Made by a program: the position numbers and the translations under genes
The notes under the pieces: generated by a model
The model's database searches: none
Told to the model about the DNA's origin: nothing
Seen by the model: the letters and a program-made list of their open reading frames with translations, nothing else
Assembly: GCA_965153455.1 (NCBI GenBank)
Contig: OZ234499.1
Span: 7,636,515 to 7,700,514, forward strand
DNA: 64,000 nucleotides
Source of the DNA: Sphagnum compactum
Taxonomy: Eukaryota; Bryophyta; Sphagnopsida; Sphagnales
Direction of reading: 5' to 3'
In this document: positions 27,801 through 40,260 of the stretch, in pieces
Layout of the letters: the number at the start of each line of letters is the position of its first letter
Position numbering within the stretch: the stretch's first letter is position 1

Positions 27801-28178
27801 ATAGTTTTGGATATTCACATGGCCAATGGGTTGTTTTTTTTTTCCATACAGTTGATGGCGATGGTGTACATTGTCCTCGTATCACTTTTGTACATTTCAA
27901 AATATATTAAGAAGCTTGTAGTGGCATCATTTGTTGGTGTTATAACAACAAAATCGTAATTTTTGGAGTTAGCAAACCAATTGTCAACTTGTGTGATTTT
28001 TGTTTTATTTTCCTTGAAAATTTTTTAGTCCTAAAATTAGAACTGTTCTTGTTCTATCCTTTGTCCATTTACATTTTTCTTTTCAAACTATTTATTTATT
28101 TTTATTTTATTTTTTTAATTTGTGTTTCTCATGTTTTGTAGGTGGCAATCATATGGTTTTGATTGGTTACTATTGTAG

Positions 28179-30190
28179 TTGCGTCTCATGGATTTTGTAA
28201 ATTGTTTGTTTTTTTTTAATGCATATGAAATTGTTGATGATGATGATGTAGAAGAACCGAATAGTGGTAGTCATGGAAATGATTTTATTTCTAAAAGCAT
28301 TTCTGAAATTGAAAAAGGTTCGTTCAACTTACTTATTGAAGAGGAATACTTTGATCCTTGTACTTATGGAAAGGATGGTGATGAAGAACTAGATCTCAAT
28401 GTCAATGGTGACGTTGATAAAGAAAATCATTTTAAGGATCTAAATCCTCATGAGTTGGAGAATGTGAAGGTTGATGGATGTCAGCGCAATATTCACTCCG
28501 AAAATTGGGCAATTAATGCATTTGATGCATGACAAAAGTATAAGAAGTTGGGTACTTCATTATTGATTGTGGAATTACATGCTTCTAAACCTAAGCTACT
28601 TGTCAATTACCTTTCAAATTCTTGTTGCAAATATTGAAGAAAAATGGGGACAACTTTTATCCCCTGTTAAGTTCTCTTCCAATTATTGTCTTGTTACTAT
28701 CTTTATTTCATTTTGTTGGTTTTTTTAATTTGATGGTGTTATTTTTGTGGTTGTTTGCAACATAACTAGTCTATTTTGGGCACTTGGTGTAATGACACGA
28801 TCAAAAGAGACTATGTAAGCTATAAAGATTAATAAGTCAAGTCCAAAATTCAACATATGCACTAATGATGCTTTTGAGAATGAAATTGGCTACGAATGAA
28901 GCTATTAACAGATTTGTGGTTGCTAGCCTTGGTAGAGGTATTACACAATCAGATGTTCTTTCTTTGTTAGAATAGAGGCTCATGCTAAATCAAGAAAAGT
29001 GTCAATTAATCTCACCTCAAGGTGTCAACCTTCAATTTGGTTATTATTGTACATGGAATTTTTTTTATCCATGGAGCCTAAAAGTTGAAGAGGGTCAACG
29101 ATATCGACTTCTTTCTACATGAAGATGAATTTGATCCATTTTTGAATAAATGTGTTATATATGTGTTTTCATTCTTTTATTTTTAGTGTTGAGATTTTTT
29201 TGTTTTCTTATGAGATATTTGGACTTTTTGGTTTTGTGTCTTTCTTTTTCATAGGTACAAGCAAAGCCAATCAAAATATTGGAAGTTTGATGTTGATCAT
29301 TATGTTATGGAACACCATCAGCCAGTAGTTTTATTACATTACAGACATCATTGAAACATTTAAAGTGATGATTTTGCATTGGCTTCTATTTGATGATGCA
29401 CCTTTACCTCATCTACTTTTTTTGACACCCAAGGTCAAAAGCTTTAAGATTAAAAAATAGATTTGGTTCATGAAAACACTTGTGGGTAGGAACACCCTTG
29501 GGAATGAGCAAGAAGCTTACGGATGATACTCCAACCCTGAAATGTCAACGACTTACTAACAAGATTGGGTAGGGCATTGTGATTTCAAAAGCTTTGGTGC
29601 TAATAGAATATGGGATGAACATTTCAAACCATTGCAATTCCAAAAGCTATGCAAAGTAAGTGTAATACTTGTTGGTGTTTTTTGTGTTTGCATTTTTTAT
29701 TTCTTTTAGGTTTTTTGTTGTTTGATGAATTGTTTTTGTTGCTAGGTATGATAGAACGGATCAAGGCATTCGAAGTCATGCCTTGCAACATATTATCTGG
29801 AGAGAATTGAATGGAAATCACCTTCTTACTTACAAGGAGGCCTTTACCCATGAACAAAAACATGCAAAAAAAACTAAAGTAAGTCAATTCCTTTCTTTTG
29901 TCTTTTGTTTATGGTTTCTTATTTTGGATTTTTTTTTTTTTGCATTCATATCTTTGGTCTTGTTGGTTGTATATTTGGGTACTAATTTTGCTTTGCTTTC
30001 ATTTGCAGCAATTTGATGCATTTAGCTTTGTCACAACATATGCAATTCATCTATCTAACAAAGAAAATTTGACGTTGAACTTAAATATTCAACCTAAATT
30101 CTTCAAGTTTATAGTAATTACATGTTTGCAGAATGTTGATAATACTTTTAACAAATTAGTTATTATATTTGTTCATGTTTAACAAGATTT
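28179..30190 (+). pseudogene. Unidentified coding relics, possibly one dead transposon
   Basis: Several open + strand pieces lie here separated by T-rich, intron-like DNA. The first (28,179-28,532) is acidic and ends SENWAINAFDA just before a stop, continuing as QKYKKLGTSLLIVELHASKP. A later piece reads YDRTDQGIRSHALQHIIW followed by RELNGNHLLTYKEAFTHEQK (about 29,750-29,870). The first piece faintly recalls the N-terminal part of DUF3504/Crypton-type tyrosine recombinase proteins ('W.I.AF..W'), but I see no catalytic R/H/Y motif and do not assign it. It could also be a decayed host gene. Confidence 0.3.
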
Positions 30191-31114
30191 GGAATTCTTT
30201 TGAAGGATCCTTTACTTTGAAAAACATGATGAGTAAATATGAGAAGGGCCTTTTTGTCGTAACATAGATTGGAGGTCATGAATTTTCCAACCTTACAAAT
30301 TGCAACATAATTCTTTCAATATCTTATCCTAATGTGGTAGCAAACCTGCTTTCTAAATTGAAAAGTCCACCTTTTGGGTGACTACATTCAATTGTACTTT
30401 GCCTTTCATAATGTTTTTTTATTTTAGCATACATTTTGATTTAACATTCCACATCCTTTGGACATTCAATTTACATGTTACATGTAGTTTACATTTTACA
30501 TTTGAATTTGACAATACATGTAGACTTTGTAATTCTAATTTTTGATATCTTCAATCAATAATTCTTTGATTTGGGCATATTAAAAAAAAATTATGAATCT
30601 TGTATGATTTTTTAAAACCTTCTTCATTGTTGTTTGCAGTGATATGTTGAACATTGAAATGTTATTATCATTAAATTTGAAATATAACCAATTTTGATTA
30701 ATTTTCTGAAACTTTTAGAAATTAGGTGAAGAAAATTTTAACTTAAAAAGATTTAAGATGAGTGATGCAATTTCGAAATTGCTCACATTTCAAATGACAT
30801 GAATAATTTTGTTTTGAAATTTCACTATTTTTTTGTCAGGAACAAATCCGTTGTACAACATGGTTTCCAAATACATTGAATGTTTTTTTGCAATTTTTTT
30901 AGTAGAATTAAAAGTGTCAAACGCAACTAAAAATTCTATCACTTCATTTGTGAATTTTAAATTTTGAATTTCATTTATTGACAAAAAAAATTGTAATTAA
31001 ATGAAGGCTAATCCCTCCAAACATGTTTGAAATTGTTTTGAAATTCTTTACCAGTTTTACCAGATGTTTAGGAAAGAGCCTCTGAATTCCTTACACAATA
31101 ATTCAAAAGTGTAA

Positions 31115-31217
31115 GGTAAACCACATGGGCAAGGGCATTACTAAAAATACGGCCTCATACAAGGCAACCATCAAGCACTGCCCAACTTCCATAATGCCCT
31201 CACCCGCATGCTTTCCC
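31115..31217. mobile_element. Hairpin MITE, 103 bp, copy B
   Basis: The left arm GGTAAACCACATGGGCAAGG runs on into GCATTAC. The inverted right arm is ATAATGCCCTCACCCGCATG followed by CTTTCCC. Length and the AGGGCATTA core agree with copy A at 24,644-24,749. Confidence 0.55.
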
Positions 31218-31255
31218 AAGCAGAACTTTCCATTTTTTAAAATTTTAATCAACTA

Positions 31256-31670
31256 GTGTGGCCTGTGCAGTTGGCCCAAGTGTTATCACGTCCTCAACTG
31301 ATTTTTCCTTCCAAAACCTGGTTTTTTTGGAATTTATTTGAATTTTCAGGGGCAGAATTCACATAAAATTCAATATCTCCAACATTTTGAATCCAAATCT
31401 TACCAAATAAATTCCATTAAATCCTGCTCATCAAGATATTTCCAACAACATTCCAATTCCTCAGAAATTTTCAGCTACTATATAATTTAATTTTCAATGA
31501 AAAAATCATTCAATATTCAAAAAACTTTGGCACAGCAAGTCCAAACATCAATGGAACCAAGCCCATGCACTCCTCCTGTCAAGAGCTTTCCAAAGACACC
31601 AAGAACACAATCTGAAGCATCCCAGTTCCATGGATCTCATAACTACAAAACAAAACAAAACAAACTACCC
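31256..31670 (+). repeat. Dispersed direct repeat, copy 1 (about 415 bp)
   Basis: Starts GTGTGGCCTGTGC.GTTGGCCC and continues with 'CAACTGATTTTTCCTTCCAA', 'CATTAAATCCTGCTCATCAA', 'AACCAAGCCCATGCACTCCT' and 'GATCTCATAACTACAAAACA'. The same blocks recur in the same order and orientation at 56,638-57,180. This fits a dispersed mobile element or LTR fragment. An overlapping 139-codon open frame (31,497-31,916) is not conserved in frame in the other copy, so I do not call it a gene. Confidence 0.8.
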
Positions 31671-32288
31671 TCCTTCATAGAGAGATGGTGGGATTTTATG
31701 CTCTGCAAGACACTCTCTAGATACACTAGAGAAATCAATCAGAGGAGGTCTTTACTCTATACATCTTTACCAGGAGTGAAAAGAAGGCCCTCCTTAGATC
31801 AAGAAATTTCTAGGACCTCTTTACAGAATAACAGGAGTAAAAAGAAAAAGATAAACAACAAAAGAAAATCCACAAAACTAACTGACGAACCGGATAACGT
31901 CACGTACCGTAGGTAGGAAGGAGGAGTGGGTAATGATCATCCCCCATCCACAACCACACACACCTTATCCAAGCGCTGCCGAATTCTCCACTAAAAATTT
32001 TCTTAAATGAAAAAAAATTGGTGCCTTACACAGACACATGGAAGACCATGGTCAGTGTTTTTTTTGTTTTTTTCAATTCTCATATTGCTCCAAAAGTGGC
32101 AATTAGCCACCACAAGAGAATTTAGCCAAATCTGGCTACAAGACAAATAGAGCAGTAGAAAAAACATCGAAGAATATTATTTATTACATGTTGGGAAATC
32201 ACCAGAACCTATTAGTTAAATATGACTAGCTAATAGGTTACCAAAAAAAAAGGCTTCAAATCTGTCCAAGTCCTTCCTCTCTCTTTTC

Positions 32289-32440
32289 TGGCGATTTCAA
32301 AAAAAATTCCTCAAAATGTGGCGATATTTCTGGTGGAAATTTTCCAAAAAGTTGTTCCCTTGAGCATTAATATTGCTTGGGAACTTCTGTTTTTTGTTTG
32401 TTTGTTAATTGCAAAATGGCGAATATTTGCCACTAAAAAA
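32289..32440. mobile_element. MITE-like repeat, copy 2
   Basis: Begins TGGCGATTTCAAAA and ends GAATATTTGCCA. It shares ordered interior blocks with the copy inside PDR intron 2 (11,678-11,810), with small indels. Confidence 0.5.
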
Positions 32441-33176
32441 TAAAATTTTAAATCACTTCCTGACTAGCTTCTATGTATGATCATCATACAAAGACCTAAC
32501 CTAATTGTAAGAGTCTCTGGAAACCAACTCCACAATAACAGTTTGTAGATTTCTTTGCATATAAAAGAGACATCCGTAAAGTTAGGAAAAGACAGCACCA
32601 CCAGTACCCTGAGTTTGGTCATACACAGGGTGAGATTTCAAAAAAAACCTGCAAAAAAGTACATTAGCATGCAACAGGGGGTGAAACTCAGAAAACCATC
32701 AATTTCGATGGCTCGCTCCTGAGTTTATCCTGTCGTTCTTTTTTCCTGAGAGCCTCCGCTGCTGCTACTACGTAGATTTTCACTGCTCCTACCTGTGCAG
32801 CTCCTACAATTCCTCTTGAATCTTGTGCATTAAATGCTGAGATTCAGCAGCATTTTGTACTGAGTTTCAACATTTCATACTGAGATTTAATGAAATTTCT
32901 TGACTTTACTGATACCCACTAAGAGAGTGATTAGGGGGTGGAAGGAGGCCCAAAGACAGGGTGCATTTGCGGATATCTCTATAAACTTAGTTACTTTTGA
33001 GGAGCAGCTCAGGATGTGGGGCAATTTTGGAAACAAACATAATTGTGAAGGCTGCCGCGCGGAGACCCCAAAAAAGGGGGACAAAAAAAAGGCCAATTGG
33101 GTTGTGCTTTAGTAGTAGTAGTACTGTTGGATTTGGTGCATTTGAGAGTGGTGTTGGAAGGAGGAGAGCAGCAGCT

Positions 33177-33278
33177 ATGGCGTTAGAGATGGTTATGAGG
33201 AATAGTGGTAGTAGTCGGCTAGTGGTGGGTGGTTTGCTGGTTGCAGCTTCACCAGCTGGGTCGCAATGTAATTCTTCT

Positions 33279-33315
<37 letters not shown>

Positions 33316-35854
33316 CTTCTTCTTCTTCTTCTTCTTGTTGCAATCGTGTTTTGTGGAATCCGCTGTCAGCTTCTTCTTCTTCTTTGAGGCGAGTGATGAA
33401 GCGGAGTAATGCTGGGAGATGCAGCTGCCACCAGCTCCTAGGTTCGAAATTATTGTCGTCTGGGTTGTGGTCCACCTGCAGTAGGAGAAGAAGGGGTGCA
33501 GCTGCTGTGCACAAGGGGTTTCTACTACGGTATTCTTCTGGTTGGACGAGAGCCAGCAGCAGCGGTATGAGCAGCGGCGGTGATGAGGACCGGGTTCAGG
33601 AGGAGGACGCAAATCTTCTAGCGGCATGGAGCGAGCAAAATGAGGAGGAGGAGGAGGAGGAGGAGGAGAACCAATTAGTCGCATGGATGAAGATGATGAC
33701 ACGCACTGTAGCAGAGACGGTAGTGGAGGCAGGCAAGAAGACATGGCAGAAGCCTGTAATGGTAGCAATGATGATGGGCTTGTTATTGACGCAGAATCCG
33801 GCCATGGCAATTGCAGCGAGCGGAGGCAGAGTCGGGGGGAAAGTAGGAGGAGGTTCAGGGTTTTCAGCGCCGAGGTCATCTTATTCTGCTCCATCTTCGG
33901 GCTACAGTATACCACGAGGTTACTCTGCACCATCTCCAGGACTCTCTTACTCGGTGCCATATGCAGTTCCATCGCCCTTTTTTGGTCCTGCGTTTGGAGG
34001 AGGCTTATATGTTGGCCCTGCGTACGGAATCGGATTTGGAGGTGGCAGCATCTTCTTCCTCATGTTACTGGGATTCATCATATGGCAAGCCATCTATGGC
34101 TTTCTCTCTGAGCGTGAGGGTGGATCCTTGCTCTCAGGAACTCAAAAGTACAGTGTGCTGAAACTACAGGTACTTGCTTGCTCGCTCCCTCCTCAATGAG
34201 GGGTACCTATGAGAGAGAAGAATTAGGGCAAAAAACTAGATCATCACCATGACAGGTGCAATTTTTACTCTCTCTCTGCTCTTTTCTGGCAACTTTTCTT
34301 CAATGGACTTGAAATATTAGGATTTATGTATGTTCCTGACCTGAAATTGAGTTGTCAAGTTTGTAGGTGATGATGCTAGGTAGACTAGCAAAAAAACAGT
34401 TCTTGAGACAAAAATTGAGCAAATCTGCCCTGGGGATCGCAGGTCGGGTTGTTGGGCATGGCTCGCACACTTCAACGGGATTTGGACAGAATTGCACAGC
34501 GAGCTGACACAACAACTGAAGAAGGCCTTCACTATGTACTCACAGGTGTGGGGGTTCATTCCATTTCTAATGTCTATAGAGGTGTGGATTTTTTTTTATT
34601 TTAAATTTTTGGTTCCAGTATTTCCAGCCAGTTTGTTTTGCAAGAACTACCAGCAAGCTGCCTAGCACATATAAAACTTATCATCAGAGATGACCATGCA
34701 TGTGCTCTGACTTTGAAATATGGTATGCTTTAGCTGGTGTCAATGGGGATTTTAGCATGTGAAGGACTGGGGAGTTTTTCAGAATACAAAAAATTCTGTG
34801 CATCAGAGGGCTTACCATACATCACTTAGTCATGTGCAGCTGGTGAACTTGTGCAGAGACCTGTCTGGCCTTGATGCGGCATCCAGACTACTGTATCTCA
34901 GGTGTTTCATTGGTATGATGCATTCTTAGCCTAGCAGGTGGTTATATATATCATTAGATTGCCATTCCATAACAAACTCTTTGCATGCCATGTTAAAACT
35001 GCTTTCGTGTAATATCACATTGTAGGAGGGGGCTGGTTACATGTTTTGCTCAATGTGTTGGTTCTCCACCGATCGGTACATCATGCAGTACAGTCTTGGA
35101 TTAGCCTCTCACCATACCCATACTTTGCAGTGTGATATCAAGCGATCAATAAGCAATGGGGAAGAGCGGTTTAATCAGCTGTCTTTGGAGGAGAGGGGGA
35201 AGTTTGATGAAGAAACTTTAGTGAATGTGAACAACTTGCGGAGGAGGATGATGGCTGCACCTAAGGCAGATCGGTTTAACAATGAGTACATTGTGGTAAG
35301 GCAATGTTTTCAGGTCAAAAAAAACCATTCCTCTGGCAAGAAAATCTGTGGGGTTTTATTTTTTTTAGGTTCTACATTTGGGCATTGGAGATGATTGTGA
35401 AGAGGCTAGCTCTGATGATGCCGCACATTTGAAGTTTTGTACAACAGGTGACAATACTGGTGGCAGCTGAAGGAGAGTACAAGTTGCCAACAATTAACAG
35501 TAACACAGATTTGAAGGATGCATTGAGGAAGCTCGGATCCATACCAGTAGATGCAATCCAGGTGTGGTGTTCACTCTTTTCATTCATCACATGTAATCCC
35601 TACTGCTGCTCATTCGCAACATTGCTTTCGTGAAGGTGTTTGTGCTACCATCGTGCCTTCCACTAAGAATTTTGAGCAAAAAGCTTTAATATGAAAGAGT
35701 TTTATGATAACCATGGGCGAAAGATGGTAAAGGCTGCACACCATGAAACATGTTTTGGCAGGCTGTAGAAGTTCTTTGGACACCTCAAGATGAGAATGAT
35801 ACACTCAGTGAGAGGGAGCTTCTCCGTGACTACCCTCTTCTGCGATCTCTTTGA
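33177..35854 (+). CDS. FLAP1: Chloroplast DUF1517 protein, FLAP1-like, 6 exons
   Basis: Exons 33177-34169, 34443-34545, 34857-34912, 35131-35295, 35448-35561 and 35762-35854 join to 1,524 nt (507 residues). The DUF1517 core runs from LKLQ/VGLLGMARTLQRDLDRIA through RHPDYCISGVSL/CDIKRS, RFNQLSLEERGKFDEETLVN, EYIV/VTILVAAEGEYKLP and AVEVLWTPQDENDTLSE to LLRDYPLLRSL. The Arabidopsis homologue I associate with this family is FLAP1 (At1g54520), a chloroplast membrane protein needed for proton balance and photoprotection under fluctuating light. The first ~190 residues are Ser/Ala/Arg-rich with poly-Ala, poly-Ser and poly-Glu runs, fitting a transit peptide and linker. Hydrophobic segments lie at about 191-214 (ending AMAIAA) and 292-309 around a Gly/Ser/Tyr/Pro-rich stretch. 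The ATG at 33,177 is chosen because transit-peptide-like sequence starts there; the frame stays open to 32,997. Exon 3 uses the donor after GVSL; an earlier GT breaks the frame. Confidence 0.88.
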
Positions 35855-35944
35855 AATTACAGGTCTTTCACCTCTTCTGCAATCTCTTTGAATTTACAGA
35901 CGTTTTTACCCTCTTCTTTGATTTCTTTGAATCTACAGCCCTTT
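35831..35944 (+). repeat. Three-copy 38-bp tandem repeat over the FLAP1 stop codon
   Basis: Units start at 35,831, 35,869 and 35,907, each of the form ACC(C)TCTTCTxxGATxTCTTTG followed by AATxTACAG. The first unit encodes the last residues and stop of the FLAP1-like protein; the other two are in the 3' UTR and shifted in frame, since 38 is not a multiple of three. Confidence 0.85.
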
Positions 35945-36732
35945 AACATTAGGAGTATCAGATCAAAAGACAAAATTGGCGGGTGGGTGGGTTTGAGATT
36001 GTAGTGTACAGGCGGATATGTAGTTAGGATATGTAGTTAGTGAGATATTTTCCCTTGCTTCTTAGGAATTGGGTTGCCTCATGGTTTCATTTAACCAATC
36101 TCTACATGGTTACTTTCCAGATGATAAGAAACTTAACAGAAAGTGTGATAAGTAGAGTAGAAAATGTTATCTGCGTACTGTACACATTCATAATATTCAA
36201 TTTCAAAAAGAAAATTACTCTGCATTCCATTGTTGAGGAATTTCTTCTTGCCACAAGCTTTTTTGGTCATTTGGAAAATAGCCATGCAAAAACTGAAACA
36301 GAGGTATTGGGATGTCGCATTTCATGACATCAAACACATATACTACATCACTTGCAATCACCAGCATCTTGAGTGGCCACGATATTAGATACCACCTGAG
36401 CAGCTTTATAACAATGTTTTGACCCACTTTAATAAGTACAACTGAACTATGGTTTTTTTCAAAGCTAGGTCCACCCTCAACTCTGTCCTGCACTAAGCTT
36501 GCACCTAACATTTACATACAGAATGAACTACCCAAATTCGATTAACCTGAGAGTTCAGTCAGAAGGCAATATACTGTTTCTTGACAGCCAGAATTGCAAA
36601 AAGCTTCACAAGAATCTAAAGGGCAAGAAGCTGAAGAATATATTACCAAGAGGAACAGAGGAGAAAGAATAGACAAAAAGTCAGGTGAGACACATCCAGC
36701 ACCAGCAGCATCTCTAAGCTGGCCATGAAGCC
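35945..36732. other. Convergent intergenic space, FLAP1-like and ORM
   Basis: About 800 bp separate the two stop codons. It should hold both 3' UTRs. I see no gene or strong poly(A) hexamer to assign. Confidence 0.5.
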
Positions 36733-39049
36733 TCATGTGTCATAGTCTGAGTTGATTCCAAAGATACGAACCTTGTGCATGTTTGGGAACTTGGCAATGA
36801 CCAGCCAAAACACTGCAATTGTATTCAGTATGAGGACTGGATTCCTGTAGTCTGTAGTATGTGACGCTATCAAATACCTGTCATGTCATACCTCACCCAG
36901 TCAATCACACTTGCACATCTGACATTGCTTGTTTTTTATGCTCCTTGTTGCATCCCAGTTCAACAAGCAACCAGCTAATTTAGACCACCTCACATCACAG
37001 GCACCATGAAGTACTAGAAAAGGGCGCACACACACTGGAGCAGGATGACCAGCAGACCTTCAGAAACTTACCACTGTTCTGGCTGTCAAGAAACATCTTT
37101 CTTGACATAACATATCTAGCCATTTAGTGTTTCTTGACACAACTGTGGTAAGTGTCCTGAGCTGTAGCAATTCCAGATGCATCAGGAGGACTTGTTCATG
37201 ATGTCAGCTAGCAACAAAAAAGAATAACTAATGAAAAAGCCCAATAGTACCATTGTTCAGGCTGCCACAAACTTGTGAGGGTACTAAGCTTTGTTCCATT
37301 TTAGCTTGCCCCTCCTGTACATGTAAGCATCTAACCCTAAGGCACAGAGAGGCCTACACAGAGGGTAGCAGTTGGAGTGTCTGATGCCATGGACATATCT
37401 ATATATATAGCTACAGAACCACAATAAGATCGTATTGCTGGAAAGACCTATTTGTTGCTAGGGTTTTCAAACATGATGAAAAATGCTTACATTAGTCAGG
37501 AAGGGAATAGGAATAAAGCACATAGAAACAACAGGAAAGAAGGATACCCATGCACACTAATCAGGAAGAGAGGAAGAGAGAGAAGCACATACAGGACAAC
37601 TGGAACAACAATCAGAAATTTGCGGTTGCGAGTGTTCTGACGGCCATTGTCCATTTGTTCCCACCAAGTCAGCTTGGCATAATCCCCTTGATCTTCAGCG
37701 AATGGTGTTCCCTTCTTCCAGTGGAAGAAATGGTAAGTCACCTGCAGCATCCATGTTCGGCAAGCATAAATAATTAGCCATTACATATATGACACAACTT
37801 GACAATCTTCCTGTTACACACACAAACCATATGGATGCTCATTCACATGATGACGATCAGTCAAATGAAGACATGAACTATTACTTTCATCACGTTGTAG
37901 TTTGTGAGCTCCTTACATGCCTCACTAACCATCTCCAGAAACTATATTTGGATGAAGAAACAGCTAATTTTTAGAAATCAGAGGGGTAGATGTGAATTTC
38001 TGCTGACCTAGTGAGGGGAATCCTAAGTGAAAAAGGATAACAAATATTGGGCAAAACAACATCAACAATCCCATAGATGGAAATGGAAACATGAAGGAGA
38101 CAAAAGAAGGAGGTTGTACACCACAGCTGCACACAAGCATGACAAAGTTGTGTCTTTGTCACTACTATTAGGGGGAAACCTCTTCCTTCTGGAAGAAAAC
38201 TCTGTCAACTGACCCACCACTACATATATCTACAAAACTACAGAGAACTCTCCTCAACAACAAATTTGAAGATAACATGGCAAATGAGCACAGGCATAAC
38301 CACCCTTATGAGAGTCACTAACAAAGTGTGAGACCATCAGCTTCATCATAAAATAGCAGCAGCAACAGAGCCGCCATGACTACCTACCCACTGACTTCAT
38401 CAGCTCCTGCTGGCTACAGATTCGCATACAAATCAACCCAGCATCTTGTGTAAACAAAAGACCATAACAAAAAAAAATCTACACCCAGAGTTTTTCCTGT
38501 TGCAATTTCCAGAAGAGACCAGAAAGACTCCTCGATCATGATGTTGCCCAGGTTTACGACTCAAGAGACAGGTCTACATAGAGAGCATAGTGGTTGGAGT
38601 CTCCTGTGAAACCCTAAACGTGTCCTCGCACACCACTGATGACTACATGACTGCATGTGGTGAAGTCAGTAGTGGAACAACACACATCCATGAAATTGCA
38701 GAGAAATACTTCCCACTAACAAATACAGACGCTAAATCTTGACTCGCAGTTTTTCCCCAAACTTTTCTCGGGTTATTAGCTTGGGAAGGAAGAAAAATAC
38801 ATACATACAAGCGCAAGATGTGAGGACGGTTGTTGGACTTACAGCGAAGTGGGCGAGGTTCACAACAGTCCATGCGGTTCCAGCGTCGCATCCGAAAACG
38901 GAAAGGATAAGAAGCCAAGAGATGAAGATGATGAGGATGTAGGTAGTCCACACCCCGGGATACTGGAACCAGGAAGTGTTCTTATTGACGTCCGGCGGCG
39001 GTACCACCTTCACATACATTCCTCCGACCCCTCTGCTAGCATCCATCAT
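36733..39049 (-). CDS. ORM: ORM/ORMDL family regulator of sphingolipid synthesis, 3 exons
   Basis: ORM proteins sit in the ER membrane and hold back serine palmitoyltransferase, the first enzyme of sphingolipid synthesis. Reading the - strand, exons are 39049-38843, 37741-37593 and 36877-36733, giving 501 nt and 166 residues; plant ORMs are about 155-160. Exon 1 encodes MYVKVVPPPDVNKNTSWFQY, PGVWTTYILI and GTAWTVVNLAHFA. Exon 2 encodes YHFFHWKKGTPFAEDQGDYA, WWEQMDNGRQNTRNRKFL and IVVPVVL. Exon 3 encodes YLIASHTTDYRNPV and KFPNMHKVRIFGINSDYDT. The hydrophobic stretches match the usual ORM membrane segments. Introns have GTAAGT and GTATGT donors. The first ATG (39,049) adds ten residues before MYVK; the second (39,019) is closer to the usual start. 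The gene is convergent with the FLAP1-like gene. Confidence 0.95.
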
Positions 39050-39266
39050 GTCCCCTCTACTGCTACCTGCTGCTTTCTATGTCCGCGTCCCCTCCGGCAT
39101 TCTCCACTAGTCTCTTCTCTTCAAGAACAGCAGCAGCACTAGGGACACACACAAAATTGCAAAGAAGAAGAAGGAAAACACATGCGCAATTAGGTCAACA
39201 ATTAGGTCAGGAATTAGGGTTTAGAAGAACACGCTCGCTGTTTTGCTTTTACTTCTTCCGTGCAGA

Positions 39267-39608
39267 TGCTTTGCGGTCGAGTTCCTCCTTCCCCTCGTGA
39301 TGTGGAGGGTTTTGCGATGAGGAGTGAAGAAGAAGAAGCGTGAAGGAGGAGGACAAGGGAGCGTGAAGAAAGATTGGGTGTCCAGGGGAAAGCTTGTTCC
39401 TTTGAATTAGGGTTTCCTCTGAGGAGCTCTCTTGAGCTGCTTTGCGGTCGAACTCCCCCTCTCCTTGTGGTGTGGAGGGTTTTCGATGAGAAGTGAAGAA
39501 GAAGAAGAAGCGTGGAGGAGGAGGACAAGGGAGCGTGAAGAAATATGGGGTATCCAGGGGAAAGTTTTTTCCCTTGGACTTAGGGTCTCTTCTGAGGAGC
39601 TCTTCTCT
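39267..39608. repeat. Two-copy 171-bp tandem duplication upstream of ORM
   Basis: Copies begin at 39,267 and 39,438 with TGCTTTGCGGTCGA. Each continues with 'GTGGAGGGTTTT', 'GTGAAGAAGAAGAAG', 'GAGGAGGACAAGGGAGCGTG', 'TCCAGGGGAAAG' and 'CTGAGGAGCTCT'. The duplication starts about 220 bp upstream of the ORM start, in its probable promoter. Long open frames on the - strand (39,249-39,761) come from the GA/CT bias of this repeat, not from a gene. Confidence 0.85.
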
Positions 39609-39900
39609 TGACTCAGAGCATCTGTCTGAGGGATCCCTGAGGTGCTTCCGAAAATTGAATTGGGCTGCATGTCCTCCTGATGATGACGCATGGAGTTCTA
39701 AGCAATGCTGCCACCTAGCAACAACACCTGCCCTTGGAAGCTCCATATGAGCCTCATGCACTCAAGCAATACAATCTCTTGTAAGCTTTCAAGAGACATG
39801 AAACCCTGGAAGTGTAGAAGTCGTTGCAGCATTACATTGTGTTGTCTGAAATTGATTGTTCATCCGGTTGAAGGATTTACAAGGGCTTTCTCACTCCTAA

Positions 39901-40257
39901 GAGCATCCCCAGCAATGCTCAGTATGTGACCCTACACAAATATTTCTCACATCCAAATTTAGTTATTTACTTTCTTTCAACCCCACACATAAAATTAGAA
40001 CTGGGACTGCAAATAGGTGCAAGACTACTAATAGCAAACCACCTGGACCAATCAGAAACAGGGAGCACAGTCAGATCATATTTATTACACTCTTGTCTTG
40101 CACATGCACAGCTTTGATGTGCCTTTTACCAGCCTCAGCAAACTGTGCAAAATTGCTGGGCAATAACGATTTTGCTGAGCCAAACTGGCATGTTTTGACA
40201 TTTCTTCATCCAATTTTATTGTGCAGGGTCACACACTGAGCACCACTGGGGATACTC
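39901..40257. mobile_element. Complete 357-bp MITE with 37-bp TIRs and TAA duplication
   Basis: The left end GAGCATCCCCAGCAATGCTC continues AGTATGTGACCCT. The right end, read inward, is GAGTATCCCCAGTGGTGCTC then AGTGTGTGACCCT. About 31 of 37 positions agree. TAA flanks both ends (39,898-39,900 and 40,258-40,260), the three-base TWA duplication typical of PIF/Harbinger (Tourist-like) elements. A partial, inverted copy lies at 53,745-53,968. Confidence 0.85.
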
Positions 40258-40260
40258 TAA